Assembly (NCBI GenBank): GCA_947095535.1
Contig: OX352772.1
Coordinates: forward strand, 320,178,018 to 320,242,017
Length of the DNA stretch: 64,000 bases
Source of the DNA: Poecilobothrus nobilitatus
Taxonomy: Eukaryota > Arthropoda > Insecta > Diptera > Dolichopodidae
Direction of reading: 5' to 3'
Shown here piece by piece: positions 37,113-46,887 of the stretch (positions within the stretch are counted from its first letter, which is position 1; every line of letters starts with the position of its first letter). Made by a program: the position numbers and the translations under genes. Below the pieces are notes generated by a model. It made no database searches. It had not been told where the DNA came from and worked only from the letters and a program-made list of their open reading frames with translations.

Positions 37113-37239
37113 ATAATGATATTGCGTACATAATGATTTGACCATTTTACGTCAACTTTACTTCAATTTAAATTGGACAAAACATTTTTCAAAGAAATGT
37201 TTACCGAATAAACAACACATATGACACCAAAAAACTAAG

Positions 37240-37660
37240 TAGATTTTAATTTATATTTTTTTCTTTAACAATATTTTACAATTAATTTACAAAACAAAAT
37301 CCTATTGGATTCAGAACTGAGGATTTCCATGGCAATTCAAGAAACATCTATATTACATTCAGTAAATTATTTTATGATATAAGCAGCTTTACGTCATTAT
37401 CTTGCTGAAATAACGATACATGTGGCATTTTCCAATCCATATAAAAAAACTTCGCAAGACCATAATATTACCTTGCTTGACAATTTTTTTGATAACATTT
37501 TTGTTTTAATCTTTGATTTCTTTGATAGAATCAAATTAAACTTGAACTCATCTACACCTTTTTTCCATTTATTTGCTTCCAGCTTCCAGCAGATTTTAGC
37601 AGCTATTATATCTTTGCAGCAGTTAAATAAGTTAGACTTTTGAAATGATTAAGTATTATG
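37240..37660 (-). pseudogene. Tc1-like (DD34E-type) transposase relic
   Basis: Read on the minus strand, decayed Tc1 catalytic-domain blocks appear in order: WKKGVDEFKFNL (first aspartate block; plus 37532-37565), SFFQQD-like LFQQDND at 37393-37413 (second aspartate codon 37399-37401), and ELPWKSSVLNPIG at about 37300-37335, where Tc1 proteins have W-P-x-Q-S-P-D-L-N-P-I-E. The final catalytic glutamate codon is changed to Gly (37300-37302), and stop codons lie between the blocks. Spacing between second and third positions is 32 codons, close to 34. The plus-strand 73-codon frame 37422-37643 is a shadow of this relic. Confidence 0.7.
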
Positions 37661-37689
37661 GCAATAACTTTAATGAAATTTCGTTGGTT

Positions 37690-37829
37690 CGGAACAATGG
37701 ACAACTACAAAATTTACATAAATATATCTCGGTAGTTATTAATTAAGTCAGATATGTGAAATTTTGTAAATTATTATATAACTTATTTTCGTAAGCGTAT
37801 CCGAGAGTTGAAACCACCCTTCCTCGTTT
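37690..37829 (+). repeat. DR-1 dispersed repeat, 3' end fragment
   Basis: Contains aaaatttacataaatatatctcggtagtt and the DR-1 3' terminus taagcgtatccgagagttg … cttcctcgttt, matching the end of the complete copy at 48129-48183. Only the last 140 bp remain. Confidence 0.7.
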
Positions 37830-38309
37830 ACTATTAAATCTTTTCACAAGGATTTTTCCTTAAGCCATATCTTAGTATTAACTATTTTATATAGTGGCTG
37901 TAACTAGTCCTAATAAATAAAAATAAAATAAAATAAATAAATATTAAAATGTTGAGGATTACATCCCCCACTATTTGTTATGCAAGATTTTATAATAAAA
38001 GATATTGTAATGATTTTGTAGAGAAAATTTTCAGGATTCTTCCAGATCCCTTTCGTGGAGAGTAATTTCTTGGGGACTTATTTCTTAGAGTCGTTAAATA
38101 TAAAAATATATGTATCAATATTATTAATGAAATTTAGATTTTTGTAATATTAATTACCCAAAAAGGATTGTATTTTTAATTCGGATTATATTGAAGATTA
38201 CAGATTTTCATATTTTACAATAATTTAACACAATATTCTTAAAATTGATTTTTTTTATGTTATATTAAAATATATCTGTTTAAACATTTTACGTTTCCAG
38301 TACTAAAAC

Positions 38310-38670
38310 GAGGGATGCTGTGGAATGAGTATATTTTTTACACTGGCTATGCCAAACGTTTGTGTTTTCTTTCCCGTTATAAAGGATATGTTTCTTCTAC
38401 AGATTTGTCAAATATCTTTAAAGCCTATATTCGATCTAAAATGAAGTACAAGTCTAATAATATATTGAGATATCTCAAACTTTTTTCAATTACCTCGATA
38501 AATTCCATAAGCATTCCTTACGCCTAATAAGAGACTATATGGAACTAATAACACTAACTGCCATTAGTGTTCGTCGAAATATTGGAGCAATTTTACACTT
38601 TTTTAAATATTTTGTATAGGTATAATGTCACTTGCTCCTCGAAAAATCTGAAATATTTAAAGAGTCAATA
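38310..38670 (+). pseudogene. CR1/jockey-type LINE relic (post-RT region)
   Basis: The frame 38315-38527 contains YAKRLCFLSRYKGYVSSTD, LSNIFKAYIRSKMKYKSN: the A-x-K-L-x-F-L-x-R-x-x-x-Y-x-x-x-x-L-x-x-I-Y-K-A-Y-I-R-P-x-M-E-Y-x-S pattern found after the reverse transcriptase core in CR1/jockey-like LINEs. After a frame change 38545-38620 reads LTAISVRRNIGAILHFFKY, matching the L-x-x-R-R-x-V-A-x-L-x-L-F-Y-x-Y block. The catalytic domain itself is missing and stops interrupt it. Confidence 0.7.
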
Positions 38671-38894
38671 TAAGCTGAACTACAAAAACAAAACGCAAAT
38701 TTATGAATATGAGTACAAAAGAAAAGTACCATATTATAAAAATGTAAACATCTTAGTAAATGGTAATGGTTTCTCTAATTAAATATCTCCGTACCAATTG
38801 CATGAATATTGGACTACACTAAAGACAAAAAAAATTACTTAATAATCGTAACATTAACATCCAATTAAAATTAAGATTTTTAAAGTAACTGTTT

Positions 38895-39010
38895 AACTTT
38901 TTTATATAGCGTAGAAATCTGGACTTACAAATCAACTACAATCAACAGATTAAAGGTATTTTAAAGTGAAGCTACATTCGTATTTTAAAGATATCTTTGA
39001 CCGATGACGT
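38895..39010 (+). pseudogene. Short LINE relic (YGxExW block)
   Basis: cgtagaaatctggacttac onwards reads SVEIWTYKSTTINRLKVF, stop, then SEATFVF and RYL, equivalent to the Y-G-x-E-T-W-T-x-x-x-x-x-x-x-R-L-x-x-F-E-M-W block that follows the reverse transcriptase in several LINE clades. Very short and interrupted. It ends near the DD41D element, which may have landed in the same old LINE, but the downstream flank (40401 on) does not clearly continue it. Confidence 0.45.
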
Positions 39011-39091
39011 CTCAAACATATAGGGATCATTTATTTTTATATTTTTGTTTTATTGATGAAAACAGAGCTAACGCGTTAATAACCATTAGAC

Positions 39092-39099
39092 TATATAAT
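39092..39099. repeat. 8-bp direct repeat left of the DD41D element
   Basis: tatataat lies directly outside the left inverted repeat and occurs again directly outside the right one (40401-40408). Tc1/mariner elements normally duplicate only TA, so this is either chance in TA-rich DNA or an unusual target. Confidence 0.6.
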
Positions 39100-39126
39100 G
39101 GGTGTTCAAAATTGAGGTATCATTTT
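39100..39126 (+). repeat. Left terminal inverted repeat of the DD41D element
   Basis: 27 bp, starting gggtgttcaaaattg. Identity with the right end stops at 39127. Confidence 0.95.
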
Positions 39127-39210
39127 GTTTTTGCCGCCATTTTTTTTCTACCTGGAATTTTTATACGAGGTTTCTTTAGGTATATTCTAAATACATTCCG
39201 GTTACGTAAT

Positions 39211-40297
39211 ATGGAACGTTACACGAAGGAACAACATGTTTTTGTTATTACAACATTTTTTGAAAATGGTAAAAGTTTTCAAGATGTAATTAGGAAATTT
39301 TGAACAAAATTTGGCAGAGAAAATGCACCAACAAATCGTGCCATCAAGCTGATGGTTGATAAATTTCTAGAAACTGGATCTGTTCTTGATAACAGAGGCA
39401 ACATTTATCAACGTAGTGGCCGTTCAACCGAGAATGTAGCAGCTGTGAGCAAAAGTGTTGAAGAAGATCCAAAAACATCCATTCGTCATCTTTCGCAGCA
39501 ATTAAACATCAAACCATCCACATTATTCAACATTTTGCATCGTGATCTCCATTTAAAGGCTTATAAGATCCAGCTGACGCAAGAATTAAAACCAACTGAC
39601 CATGCATTACGTCGGCAATTCGTTTCTTGGGCAATCGAAAAACAAGAAGAAAATGAGAATTTTTTTAACAAAATAATCTTCACCGACGAAGCTCATTTCC
39701 AGCTCAATGACTACGTCAATAAACAGAATTGCCGCATTTGGGGTGAAGAGAATCCATGGGTTATCTTAGAGCAATCAGTACATCCACAAAAAGTTACGGT
39801 TTGGTGTGGTTTGTGGTCAGGAGGAATCATCGGACCATATTTTTTTGAAAACGCAAATGGAAATGCGATTACGGTCAATGGAAATCGCTACAGGGAGATG
39901 ATCCGAAGCTTTTTGTGGCGGGAAATTGATGATTTGGACGTAGAGAATATGTGGTTTCAACAGGACGGTGCCACTTGCCACACAGCAAGAGAAATAATGG
40001 ATCTTTTGAAGGAAAAGTTCGAAAATAGCATTATTTCTCGTAGAGGAGGAGTGATGTGGCCACCAAGATCGTGTGATTTGACACCGTTGGATTTTTTTTT
40101 TGTAGGGTTTTGTGAAATCGAAAGTGTACAGCAATAATAACACAACAATTCAAGAGCTTAAAAATAACATTATCGAGCAGATTTCAACCATTGAGAACAG
40201 TTTATTGAACAACGTGATTCAGAATTTTGGTAAAAGTTTGGAAGCCTGCCGAAGTAGTAGAGGGGGCCACTTGGTCGACATAATTTTTCATTATTAA
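39211..40297 (+). pseudogene. DD41D transposase, disrupted
   Basis: Starts at ATG 39211 (MERYTKEQHVFVITTFF), an N-terminal helix-turn-helix of the type often annotated DUF4817 in insect transposases. A TGA at 39301-39303 interrupts the frame at codon 31; it stays open from 39304 through a second helix-turn-helix (SIRHLSQQLNIKPSTLFNIL) to the catalytic core. Aspartates: D1 in FTDEAHF (codon 39685), D2 in WFQQDGATCHT (39964, 92 residues later), D3 in LTPLDFF (40090, 41 residues after D2), giving a DD41D signature as in the rosa/visitor-type lineage. A run of 10 T at 40092-40101 shifts the frame by one; the new frame carries TAG at 40103-40105 where relatives have Trp, then continues KSKVYSNNNTTIQELK to the natural stop at 40295-40297. 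All three catalytic residues are present, but no full protein can be made. Family placement is by motif spacing; DNA-binding specificity is not known. Confidence 0.9.
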
Positions 40298-40373
40298 CCG
40301 GAACCTATTTGTAATAAATTAAAATAAAAATATATTTAATATTTCAAAAAAAAAGTCTTTTTTTATTAAAATT

Positions 40374-40400
40374 AAAATGATACCTCAATTTTGAACACCC
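40374..40400 (-). repeat. Right terminal inverted repeat of the DD41D element
   Basis: Exact reverse complement of 39100-39126, directly followed by tatataat. Confidence 0.95.
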
Positions 40401-40985
40401 TATATAATCTGCAAAACGTAAGAGAAGCTGTTTGGCGAACAACATTCGAAGTTGACAAAAAAAAAATCGTGCAGTTTAATTTAGTGTATATAGGAAAAGG
40501 TACAGTGTAACATATTTGTGGTAAGGTAAATATTCGTAAGAAATATTAATATTCGGACCAATATTATTAAATATGGTAATATTAGTTAGAAACTTTTACA
40601 TATGCAGAAGTCATAACAAAAATAAATTCATAATAGCCTATAAAATAAATTAAAAATATCAACTAAACAAAATTAATTGATTTGGTTGATTTTGTTTATA
40701 AAGAAGAAGTAGAGACGGCAATAACCAACACAATAAAATATGAAAATTTCTATATATAAAATGATGTAGATATTAATGAATTATTTGAGTCATACTGGTA
40801 ATTAACATACATAATTATTCAATCACGAAATTGACTTTTCATATAAATTATTAACGCTTTTGTGCCTTCAAAACAATAATATTTTCATTTAATTATTTCT
40901 ATTATATAAGTATTTATAATATTATATAGGTATTATTTTATATATAATATACACATTAAATTTTATTATGATTTTTGTCATTATT

Positions 40986-41355
40986 ATACCCGTACGAACT
41001 TAGTTCTTACGATATAATCAATTTACCATTACGTTTTTAACAGCTTAAAGGAGACAAGATAGTTATGGAAAATTATATTTATATTCTTACGTAAGGATCC
41101 AATTCTGAGTCAAGTAAGCCATGAACGTTCATCCATCCATCCGTAAGGTAACTCAAAAAGTAAAAAGCATAGGATTCTAAAATCTTTACCCATTTCATCC
41201 TTTTTTCCCCTTTCAAAATTGTTAGTTTGATGACATTCAGCAAATTCAACCAGGCGCGTTCAAGTAGCGCGTTCAATAAAATGATAGCAATAACTTATAT
41301 AAAGTTGGATTGTTTAGCGGAACAGGTTCAAGTAGGTGTCATATCTTGGAACTTA
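40986..41355 (+). repeat. DR-1 dispersed repeat, partial copy
   Basis: Starts atacccgtacgaac, then tataatcaatttaccattacg, gcttaaaggagacaag, ccaattctgagtcaagtaagcc, a reduced catccatccatccg block, ggtaactcaaaaag and tagtttgatgacattcagc in the order of the 46888 copy. The 259-bp array is absent, and it ends near 41355. Confidence 0.75.
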
Positions 41356-41698
41356 ATGTGAAAGATGATTTAATTTTATGGAAACAGCATACATAAATTA
41401 TGTTTGTACTTTTATTCTAGTGTTGACTCAGCCTAATGTGTGTAGACATTATTATTCTACATCCATTCTTTATTATTGTATTTTTGAATATATTATTTCT
41501 TATCTTAAATTATTTACAAAATACAAGTACTTAATTAAAAGGCAATTAAATGAAAATAAAACAAAATTCATTTTTCTTAAATCTGCTCTTTTTTGTTTCT
41601 TTAAAAATTAAAATTCCAGTCTAACTAAAATTACTTAAAGGTTAAAATTGTAATTCTATAAAATATTTAGAATTTTAATACATATCTCAATTTGAAAT

Positions 41699-41800
41699 CT
41701 CGATAGCCTAATTAGTACTCTGTAAACAACAAAGCAATGTGGATTCGAATTTTACACACGTCCTAAGAATAATTTCCACGTTCAATATTTACAACCACAC
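41699..41800 (+). mobile_element. SINE-B relic, plus strand
   Basis: ctcgatagcctaattagtac (A-box region), gtggattcgaatttta (decayed B box), then cacacgtcctaagaataatttcc, which matches the body of the SINE-B copy at 16280-16416 (cacacgtcgtaagaataatttcc). Confidence 0.6.
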
Positions 41801-42138
41801 CTGGAAAAGAAAAACTATATAATTTTCTTCTCAGATTTATTTGTTATTAGAAGAAATAAATATATCATATTTATTTTTCAAATATAGAATACAAACCAAG
41901 TATCTATTAGATGAAAACAAGTCGTTTATTAAAAAAAAAAAGATTTTATTTTTACATAAATATTTTTAAAAAGGATAAAGGATATTAAAATATATCTTTG
42001 TCATAGATTTTGTATAATTTAAGCTTTATTATGATCATATCAAATATTTTAATTAATCTATTTAGTTTCAAGAGATTTCGAGAGACTTTAGTGTTTAACA
42101 TCTAATATATCATAATTTTTAAATTAAAATTTCTTGAA

Positions 42139-43419
42139 TTTTTAGCACATTTCCAAAAAAAATTTGAAAAAATGTGCTTATTAGTTTCACTCTGTCCGTC
42201 CGTCCGTCCGTCCGTCTGTTTACAAAACTTCTACACCGTTAAAGATAGAGAAAAAAAATTTTAACCATAGGTAGGTCTCATAAAAAAAATAATTTTGTGG
42301 AACAACTTTTTCATGTAGCCCCCCCCATTACGGAGCTACAGCCCCTCGAACTTTGAAAAAGCCCTATTTTTAAATGCATATATCTTATGTTCTGCTTAAG
42401 ATTTTTTCAATCTGAAAACGTCATTCGACAGGTATTTCTTTTATCTTTGTAAATTAATATTAAAATTATACAATTTTTTTAAATGTAGTATTTAAATTTA
42501 CCGTTATGTGAAAACCAAATTTTGCATGATTTTTCTACTTTCATAACTCCGGCACGCTTCTAGATAGAAGCTTGAAATTTTGAGGCAAGAAAGAACTTTT
42601 AGAATTAGTATAAGTTTGCTCAGAAAATTTTTTTGGACCACCCCCTGTTTATGAGCTATTAGGGCTTAAAAATTGAAAATTTGCTATTTTTAAAAACCTG
42701 TAACTTAGGAACCTGTACACATTTTACTTCTGCAAGATATAGAAATTAAAGCTACAATAATATATTTTTACGTGTGTTAAAGGTTTATTTTAATTGTAAA
42801 GGGTTCCAAAGTTGCAGCTCTTCAAAATTGCGAAAAAGCCCCATTTTCAGATGTATATATCTCGGGCTGTGCGTAATAATTTTGCAATCTAAAACCGCCA
42901 GAAGATCGAAAATTTTATTATCTATATAAAACAATATCAAAATTATGTAATATTTTGTAATTTACTATTTAAATTTACCGTTATGTGAAAACTACATTTT
43001 GCATGAAATTTCTTTTTTCATAACTCCGGCACCCCTTTAGATAGGAACCTGAAATTTTGAGACAAGAAAGAACTTTTAGAATTAGTATAAGTTTCCTCAG
43101 AAAATTTTTTGCTAACACGCCCTCTTTAAGAGTTATTACGCCTCAAAAATTGAAAATTTGCTATTTTTAGACACCTGTAACTTAGGCACCTGTACAAATT
43201 TTTCTTCGGCAAGACATGAAAATTAAAGGTTTAATAATATATTTTTACGTGTGTTAACGGCTTTTCTTAGTTATATAGGATTCCGGACTTATAGCCCCTC
43301 AAAATTTCAAAAATGTCCTATTTTCACATTTTTTCTTATTACATGAAATTTTCAAATTTTTGTGTAAGTCACACTTCTAAACAGTTTGTATTGAGTTTTG
43401 GAAATGTGCGCTTTTAAAA
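42139..43419 (+). mobile_element. DR-2 dispersed repeat, full-length reference copy
   Basis: 1281 bp. The left end tttttagcacatttcc (42139-42154) is imperfectly inverted at the right end, which reads ttttaaaagcgcacatttcc on the minus strand from 43419. Next to the left end are a short hairpin (agcacatttcc … aaatgtgct), a gtccgtccgtccgtc block (42195-42216), then a tandem duplication of about 477 bp (units from 42497 and from 42974, both starting tttaccgttatgtgaaaac). No coding frame. Other copies: 49825-50610, 46380-46870, 25132-25560, 4040-4606, 2740-3040, 21840-22095 and 52395-52945. The terminal structure suggests a non-autonomous DNA element; superfamily unknown. Confidence 0.75.
42497..43400 (+). 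repeat. 477-bp tandem duplication inside DR-2
   Basis: Two units in direct orientation: tttaccgttatgtgaaaac at 42497 and 42974, each followed by ttcataactccggcac, gaacttttagaattagtataagttt, ttgaaaatttgctattttta and atttttacgtgtgttaa. The minus-strand copy at 49825-50610 carries only one unit. Confidence 0.8.
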
Positions 43420-43849
43420 ACCGTTGGTTTACATTCTACCTTGTTTAAATTTACTTAAATATTTTTTTTTTTTTAAGTTTTTCGAAAACAAATAAATAAA
43501 TTCACAATCAATAATAAAATTTTTTTTAAGTAATTTTTCTAAATAATTTCAATTATTAAAAGTGCTATTTGTATATACATAAATCAATAAATCCAATTTT
43601 CCATTATTCAATTAAGGTTTTTTACATTATTAATTTTCTTTTCTTTTTTGTTTTTAAAGAATTTGGATTTATAACTATTTATTTTATTATACAGATATTA
43701 TTGCATTTATAGTTCAGGGATAGTAAATCGAAACTTTTTCATTTTGGTTAAAATTATTATAACACTTTTCTTGTTTAAATTTAAAAAGTTTTAAAGTTGG
43801 TATTATGGTAATAATACCATAATCGTAATTTAATTTATATCTTTTTTAC

Positions 43850-43925
43850 TTTAAGTGAACAAAATTTAATTTTAAGTAATTAAAGTAATAAAGACAGTCA
43901 TTTGACATTTCGTATTACACACTAG
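43850..43925 (+). repeat. ACTTTAAGTGAA-type motif array
   Basis: ttttttactttaagtgaac and aatttaattttaagtaatt occur here; the same wording occurs at 44412-44485 and in the pogo-like element at 34288-34635. These may be ends of the same non-autonomous family bracketing DR-4. Confidence 0.45.
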
Positions 43926-43960
43926 CAAGATAGTAATACTGTATTGTCTGGCTGTCGGCT

Positions 43961-44410
43961 TACAATAATATATTCTGGAAAAAGCGAATAACTATAATTT
44001 TCTAGCCAACTCAAATAACCTTCCTAATTATTGTGCATACATTTTTCTATAAATTTTAAACTCTATCCATCCAAGTGTAGACATGATCATTATAATACAC
44101 CCAAACATTTTTAATACGATTCATTTTTAATATGTTAGTCATTTTTGTGTTGACAGATCGACTTCCTGAAGCGGGTTAATGGATTGTAACAATTTTAATT
44201 CAACATTCTGTTTCGGTAAAGAACTATTCCTTTCTACAAACTTTGAACTTAATCGGAAGAACAGTACAAAATTTGGTTATAGACAGTGTACCGTGTAGGA
44301 AAGCGCGTAATAACAAATAATTAAACAAACATTTTCTGCTTTATATCTAGTTATTGATAAAAGTTTCGTTTTCCCCCTATATTTTAACTATCTTTCGGTC
44401 CAAAGTTTTT
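43961..44410 (+). repeat. DR-4 dispersed repeat, copy 1
   Basis: Shares with 48388-48967, in order: tacaataatatattct, gaataactata, ttttaaactctat, gtgtagac, tgttgacag, tcgacttc, gcgggttaa, ggttatagac, aacaaacattttctgctttat and tatctttcggtccaaagtttt. No coding capacity. The ending with caaacattttctgctttat resembles ends of other insect dispersed repeats. Confidence 0.65.
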
Positions 44411-44488
44411 TGTGGAAATTTAATTTTAAGTGAAGAAATTTCAACTTAAAGTGAAGAAAATTTAATTTTAAGTCAAGACACTTTATTT

Positions 44489-44653
44489 TCCTATCGCTAT
44501 TCCGTAAATAGTATACTGCGTTAGCAGTTACGGGTTTTATCACATTATATTGGCTAAAGTAGGAGTTGGAGTTTACTCAGTAAGAATCTGACACTAGCAA
44601 GAGGGAATTCTTGGTATCTTTGAATGATTCCCATCTCCCTTTAAAAAAAAAAA
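44489..44653 (+). repeat. DR-3 short dispersed repeat, copy 2
   Basis: Matches 31811-32006 (tcctatc, gtatactgcgttagcag, gggttttatcacattatat, atctgacactagcaag, gggaattc, cccatctccctttaaaaa) with an A-rich 3' end. Compared with copy 1 it lacks about 30 bp in the middle (between ggctaaag and gagttt). Confidence 0.65.
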
Positions 44654-45824
44654 AATAATAATATTCAAATTGTAATATTTGATTTTATCTATAGTTTGCG
44701 TTCTCTAATACTTTTTATCGCTAAGACACTTTTTGAAATACATTGGCTTAAAATTAAACAGAATATCCAGACATTGGCTTAAAATTATTTAACTTTTATT
44801 TTGCGGTAAATTGTAGAATTTTTAAATAAATCGCAGGATATCATAAGTTTTTTCAACTTGGACTGATATAAAATTATCAATTAAATTGTTCTATTGCTTA
44901 GCATTACCAGCCACCAAAAATTTGTCAATTAAGAACATTTCCAGATCAATATGAGTTACATACTATAATAAAGACAAAGTTATCTAATTATTGGTAAATG
45001 AAGGACTAAAATACAGCTTTGCAACATGAAATATAATTCAATTTGAAACATAGGTTACAACTTAGCAACATATGCAACGCGCAGTGCACAAAAATCTTTA
45101 AATTTTCTAAAAGTAAATTATGATTCAGATAATTGTGACTTGTTTTTTTGCGTGCCACAAAAATTTTATAGTAATTCTTCAATTTACTATAATGTATATA
45201 ATATGCATTTATTTATTAATTTTTTCTTATTTTTTTTCTCCCAAATGAATTTATACCATAATAAAAAATAATTTTATACTTTTTTTTATTATTTGTTCGG
45301 TATAAAAATAAGTATATATACAATTTTAATGTATTAAGCTTTTTTCCATATGTAATCTCTTATTTATTTATTTTTTTTTGTGTCTTTGATATTTCGAAAA
45401 AAATATATACTTTTTTTATTGATACGTTGAATTTAAACAAACTTTAGATTTTCTTAAAAAAATTTTTACGTTTTGTTGAAAACAAAAAATAATTTATGAT
45501 TTTATTAAAAAAAAACTAAAAATTGTTTTAATCAATTTAAGTTTTTTTTTAGGTAAATAAAAGTAAAATATAGTTATATACATTGTATACGTATATTAAG
45601 ATTTTATTCTGAATAATATATCGGTATGTAGAATATGTGGATATATAATAAACAAGATAGTGTGTAAAACTAAATGATTTTAATGGTTCACAATTTCAGT
45701 GTAGTTACCTGTCTACAGAATTGTAACCATTTTTATATCAAAATTTGTAAAAAATATTATTTTAGAATTTGTTCTTTTTTTTTTCTTCTTCTTTTACTGC
45801 CTATTCTTTACAGAATGTAGAGGT
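44654..45824. other. AT-rich non-coding DNA, nothing recognised
   Basis: No coding trace or shared repeat found between the DR-3 copy and the LINE relic. Confidence 0.5.
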
Positions 45825-46240
45825 CATATGTTTCTTAATATTAAATTCTAGAAATCGTCTCTATCTGTTGCTGATTGCATTATAGTTCTCCAATATTTGA
45901 TATGCCGGTCTTGTTTCTGATGTCACGAAGGTATGACATCTGTTTTTTCTGGTTCATCTTTTGCCTTCAATTTTGACTTGCATAATTAGCGGTAGATCTC
46001 GTACTTGGAACCGCACATCAAATGGGAACATATGCTATTTTACGATATTTTATGCATGTACTTAACTCCCGATTTGCATTCATTCTTCTCAGAATCTCGT
46101 TATTTGAAAGGTGATCCACCCATGAGATCTTGAACATTCTTCTGTAGATTCACATTTCGAATGCTTCCAGCTTGTTCATTTTATGTATTTTTAGTGTCTA
46201 AGTATGTATTTTTAGTCTCTAGACCATATAGTAATATGTC
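45825..46240 (-). pseudogene. LINE relic: post-RT region, minus strand, frameshifted
   Basis: On the minus strand from about 46240 the reading frames give LYGLE, then (near 46160-46100) IYRRMFKISWVDHLSNNEI followed by LRRMNA, and further on KYRKIAYVP, KQMSYLRDIRNKTG and IETISRI. The M-W-x-Y-R-R-M-x-K-I-S-W-x-D-x-x-x-N-x-E-x-L-R-R block and the S-W-L-R-N-x-R pattern are the C-terminal landmarks of a common LINE reverse transcriptase type. Several frame changes and stops show it is dead. Confidence 0.65.
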
Positions 46241-46379
46241 GGTATGTATGTGAATATATAATAAAGAAGATAGTATGTAAAACATAGATTTATATGTAGG
46301 TTTTTTATTAACCCCAATTAATTACGAAAAGTTGTTAACATACAATATAATATATAAACAAAAATTTGTCAACTTTAAT

Positions 46380-46870
46380 TTTTGAATTTCATCTTTAAGA
46401 AGTGTTCAAATTTCAGGTGTTTGAAAAAAGAAAATTTCTAATTTGATCTAACATATTTTTATTCTTAAAGATCTCTCTCCAAAATTTAAAATTTCATACT
46501 TTTGGCGTTTACTTGATTTTGGACTTTTAGCTAAATTTAAATTATATTTCGTTTACAACTTGGATTCATTAAATCTTATTAACCTCTGTTACTTTTCACC
46601 CTAAATAAATATTTTGTACACGATGAATTATAACAATTTAAATATTATAGATTCGCAAAATTTTGAGGTTGTAGTTCGATAAAGGGCGATGTGCGTAAAG
46701 AATTTTTCAACACATATCTATGATATAAACTTCTTAGCCGTATCTCAAACGATCAAGAAATTTTGTAAACAGATGGTCGGATAGATGGACGAACGAACAG
46801 AAGACAAAATTAAAATTATAAGTAAATATTTCAAAAATTTAAAAAAAAAACCGCTAAAATTAAACATTTT
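46380..46870 (-). repeat. DR-2 dispersed repeat, decayed minus copy
   Basis: Landmarks of DR-2 read on the minus strand: aaaatttcatacttttgg, ttttgaggttgtagttc, ccgtatctcaaacg, ttttgtaaacagatgg, and a reduced gatggacgaacg block, ending aaccgctaaaatt about 18 bp before the DR-1 copy at 46888. Confidence 0.6.
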
Positions 46871-46887
46871 ACGTAGTAAATATTTTT

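Larger units (their letters stand above)
39100..40400 (+). mobile_element. DD41D Tc1/mariner-superfamily transposon, nearly full length, inactive
   Basis: A 1301-bp element with 27-bp perfect terminal inverted repeats: gggtgttcaaaattgagg onwards at 39100-39126, and its exact reverse complement at 40374-40400. It contains one transposase-like reading frame with two in-frame stops and one frameshift. Length and structure are those of autonomous Tc1/mariner elements. Perfect terminal repeats with few lesions suggest it is much younger than the LINE and Tc1 relics around it. Outside the repeats the words tatataat match on both sides. Confidence 0.9.

Noticed and set aside
37422..37643. 73-codon plus-strand frame
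   Set aside because: It is antisense to the Tc1-like transposase relic, which has ordered catalytic blocks on the minus strand.
39004..39210. N-terminal 69 codons upstream of ATG 39211 in the same open frame
   Set aside because: This part runs through the flank and the left inverted repeat (39100-39126). The transposase-like sequence begins at 39211.
39817..40148. Minus-strand frames of 108 and 63 codons
   Set aside because: Antisense shadows of the DD41D transposase. No motifs of their own.
40112..40297. Separate 61-codon gene beginning at GTG 40112
   Set aside because: It is the C-terminal end of the DD41D transposase after the frameshift, not an independent gene.
42190..42220. CRISPR-like or regulatory array at the GTCC tandem block
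   Set aside because: It is a 4-bp simple repeat (GTCC)n within a dispersed repeat. There are no spacers, and the genome is eukaryotic.
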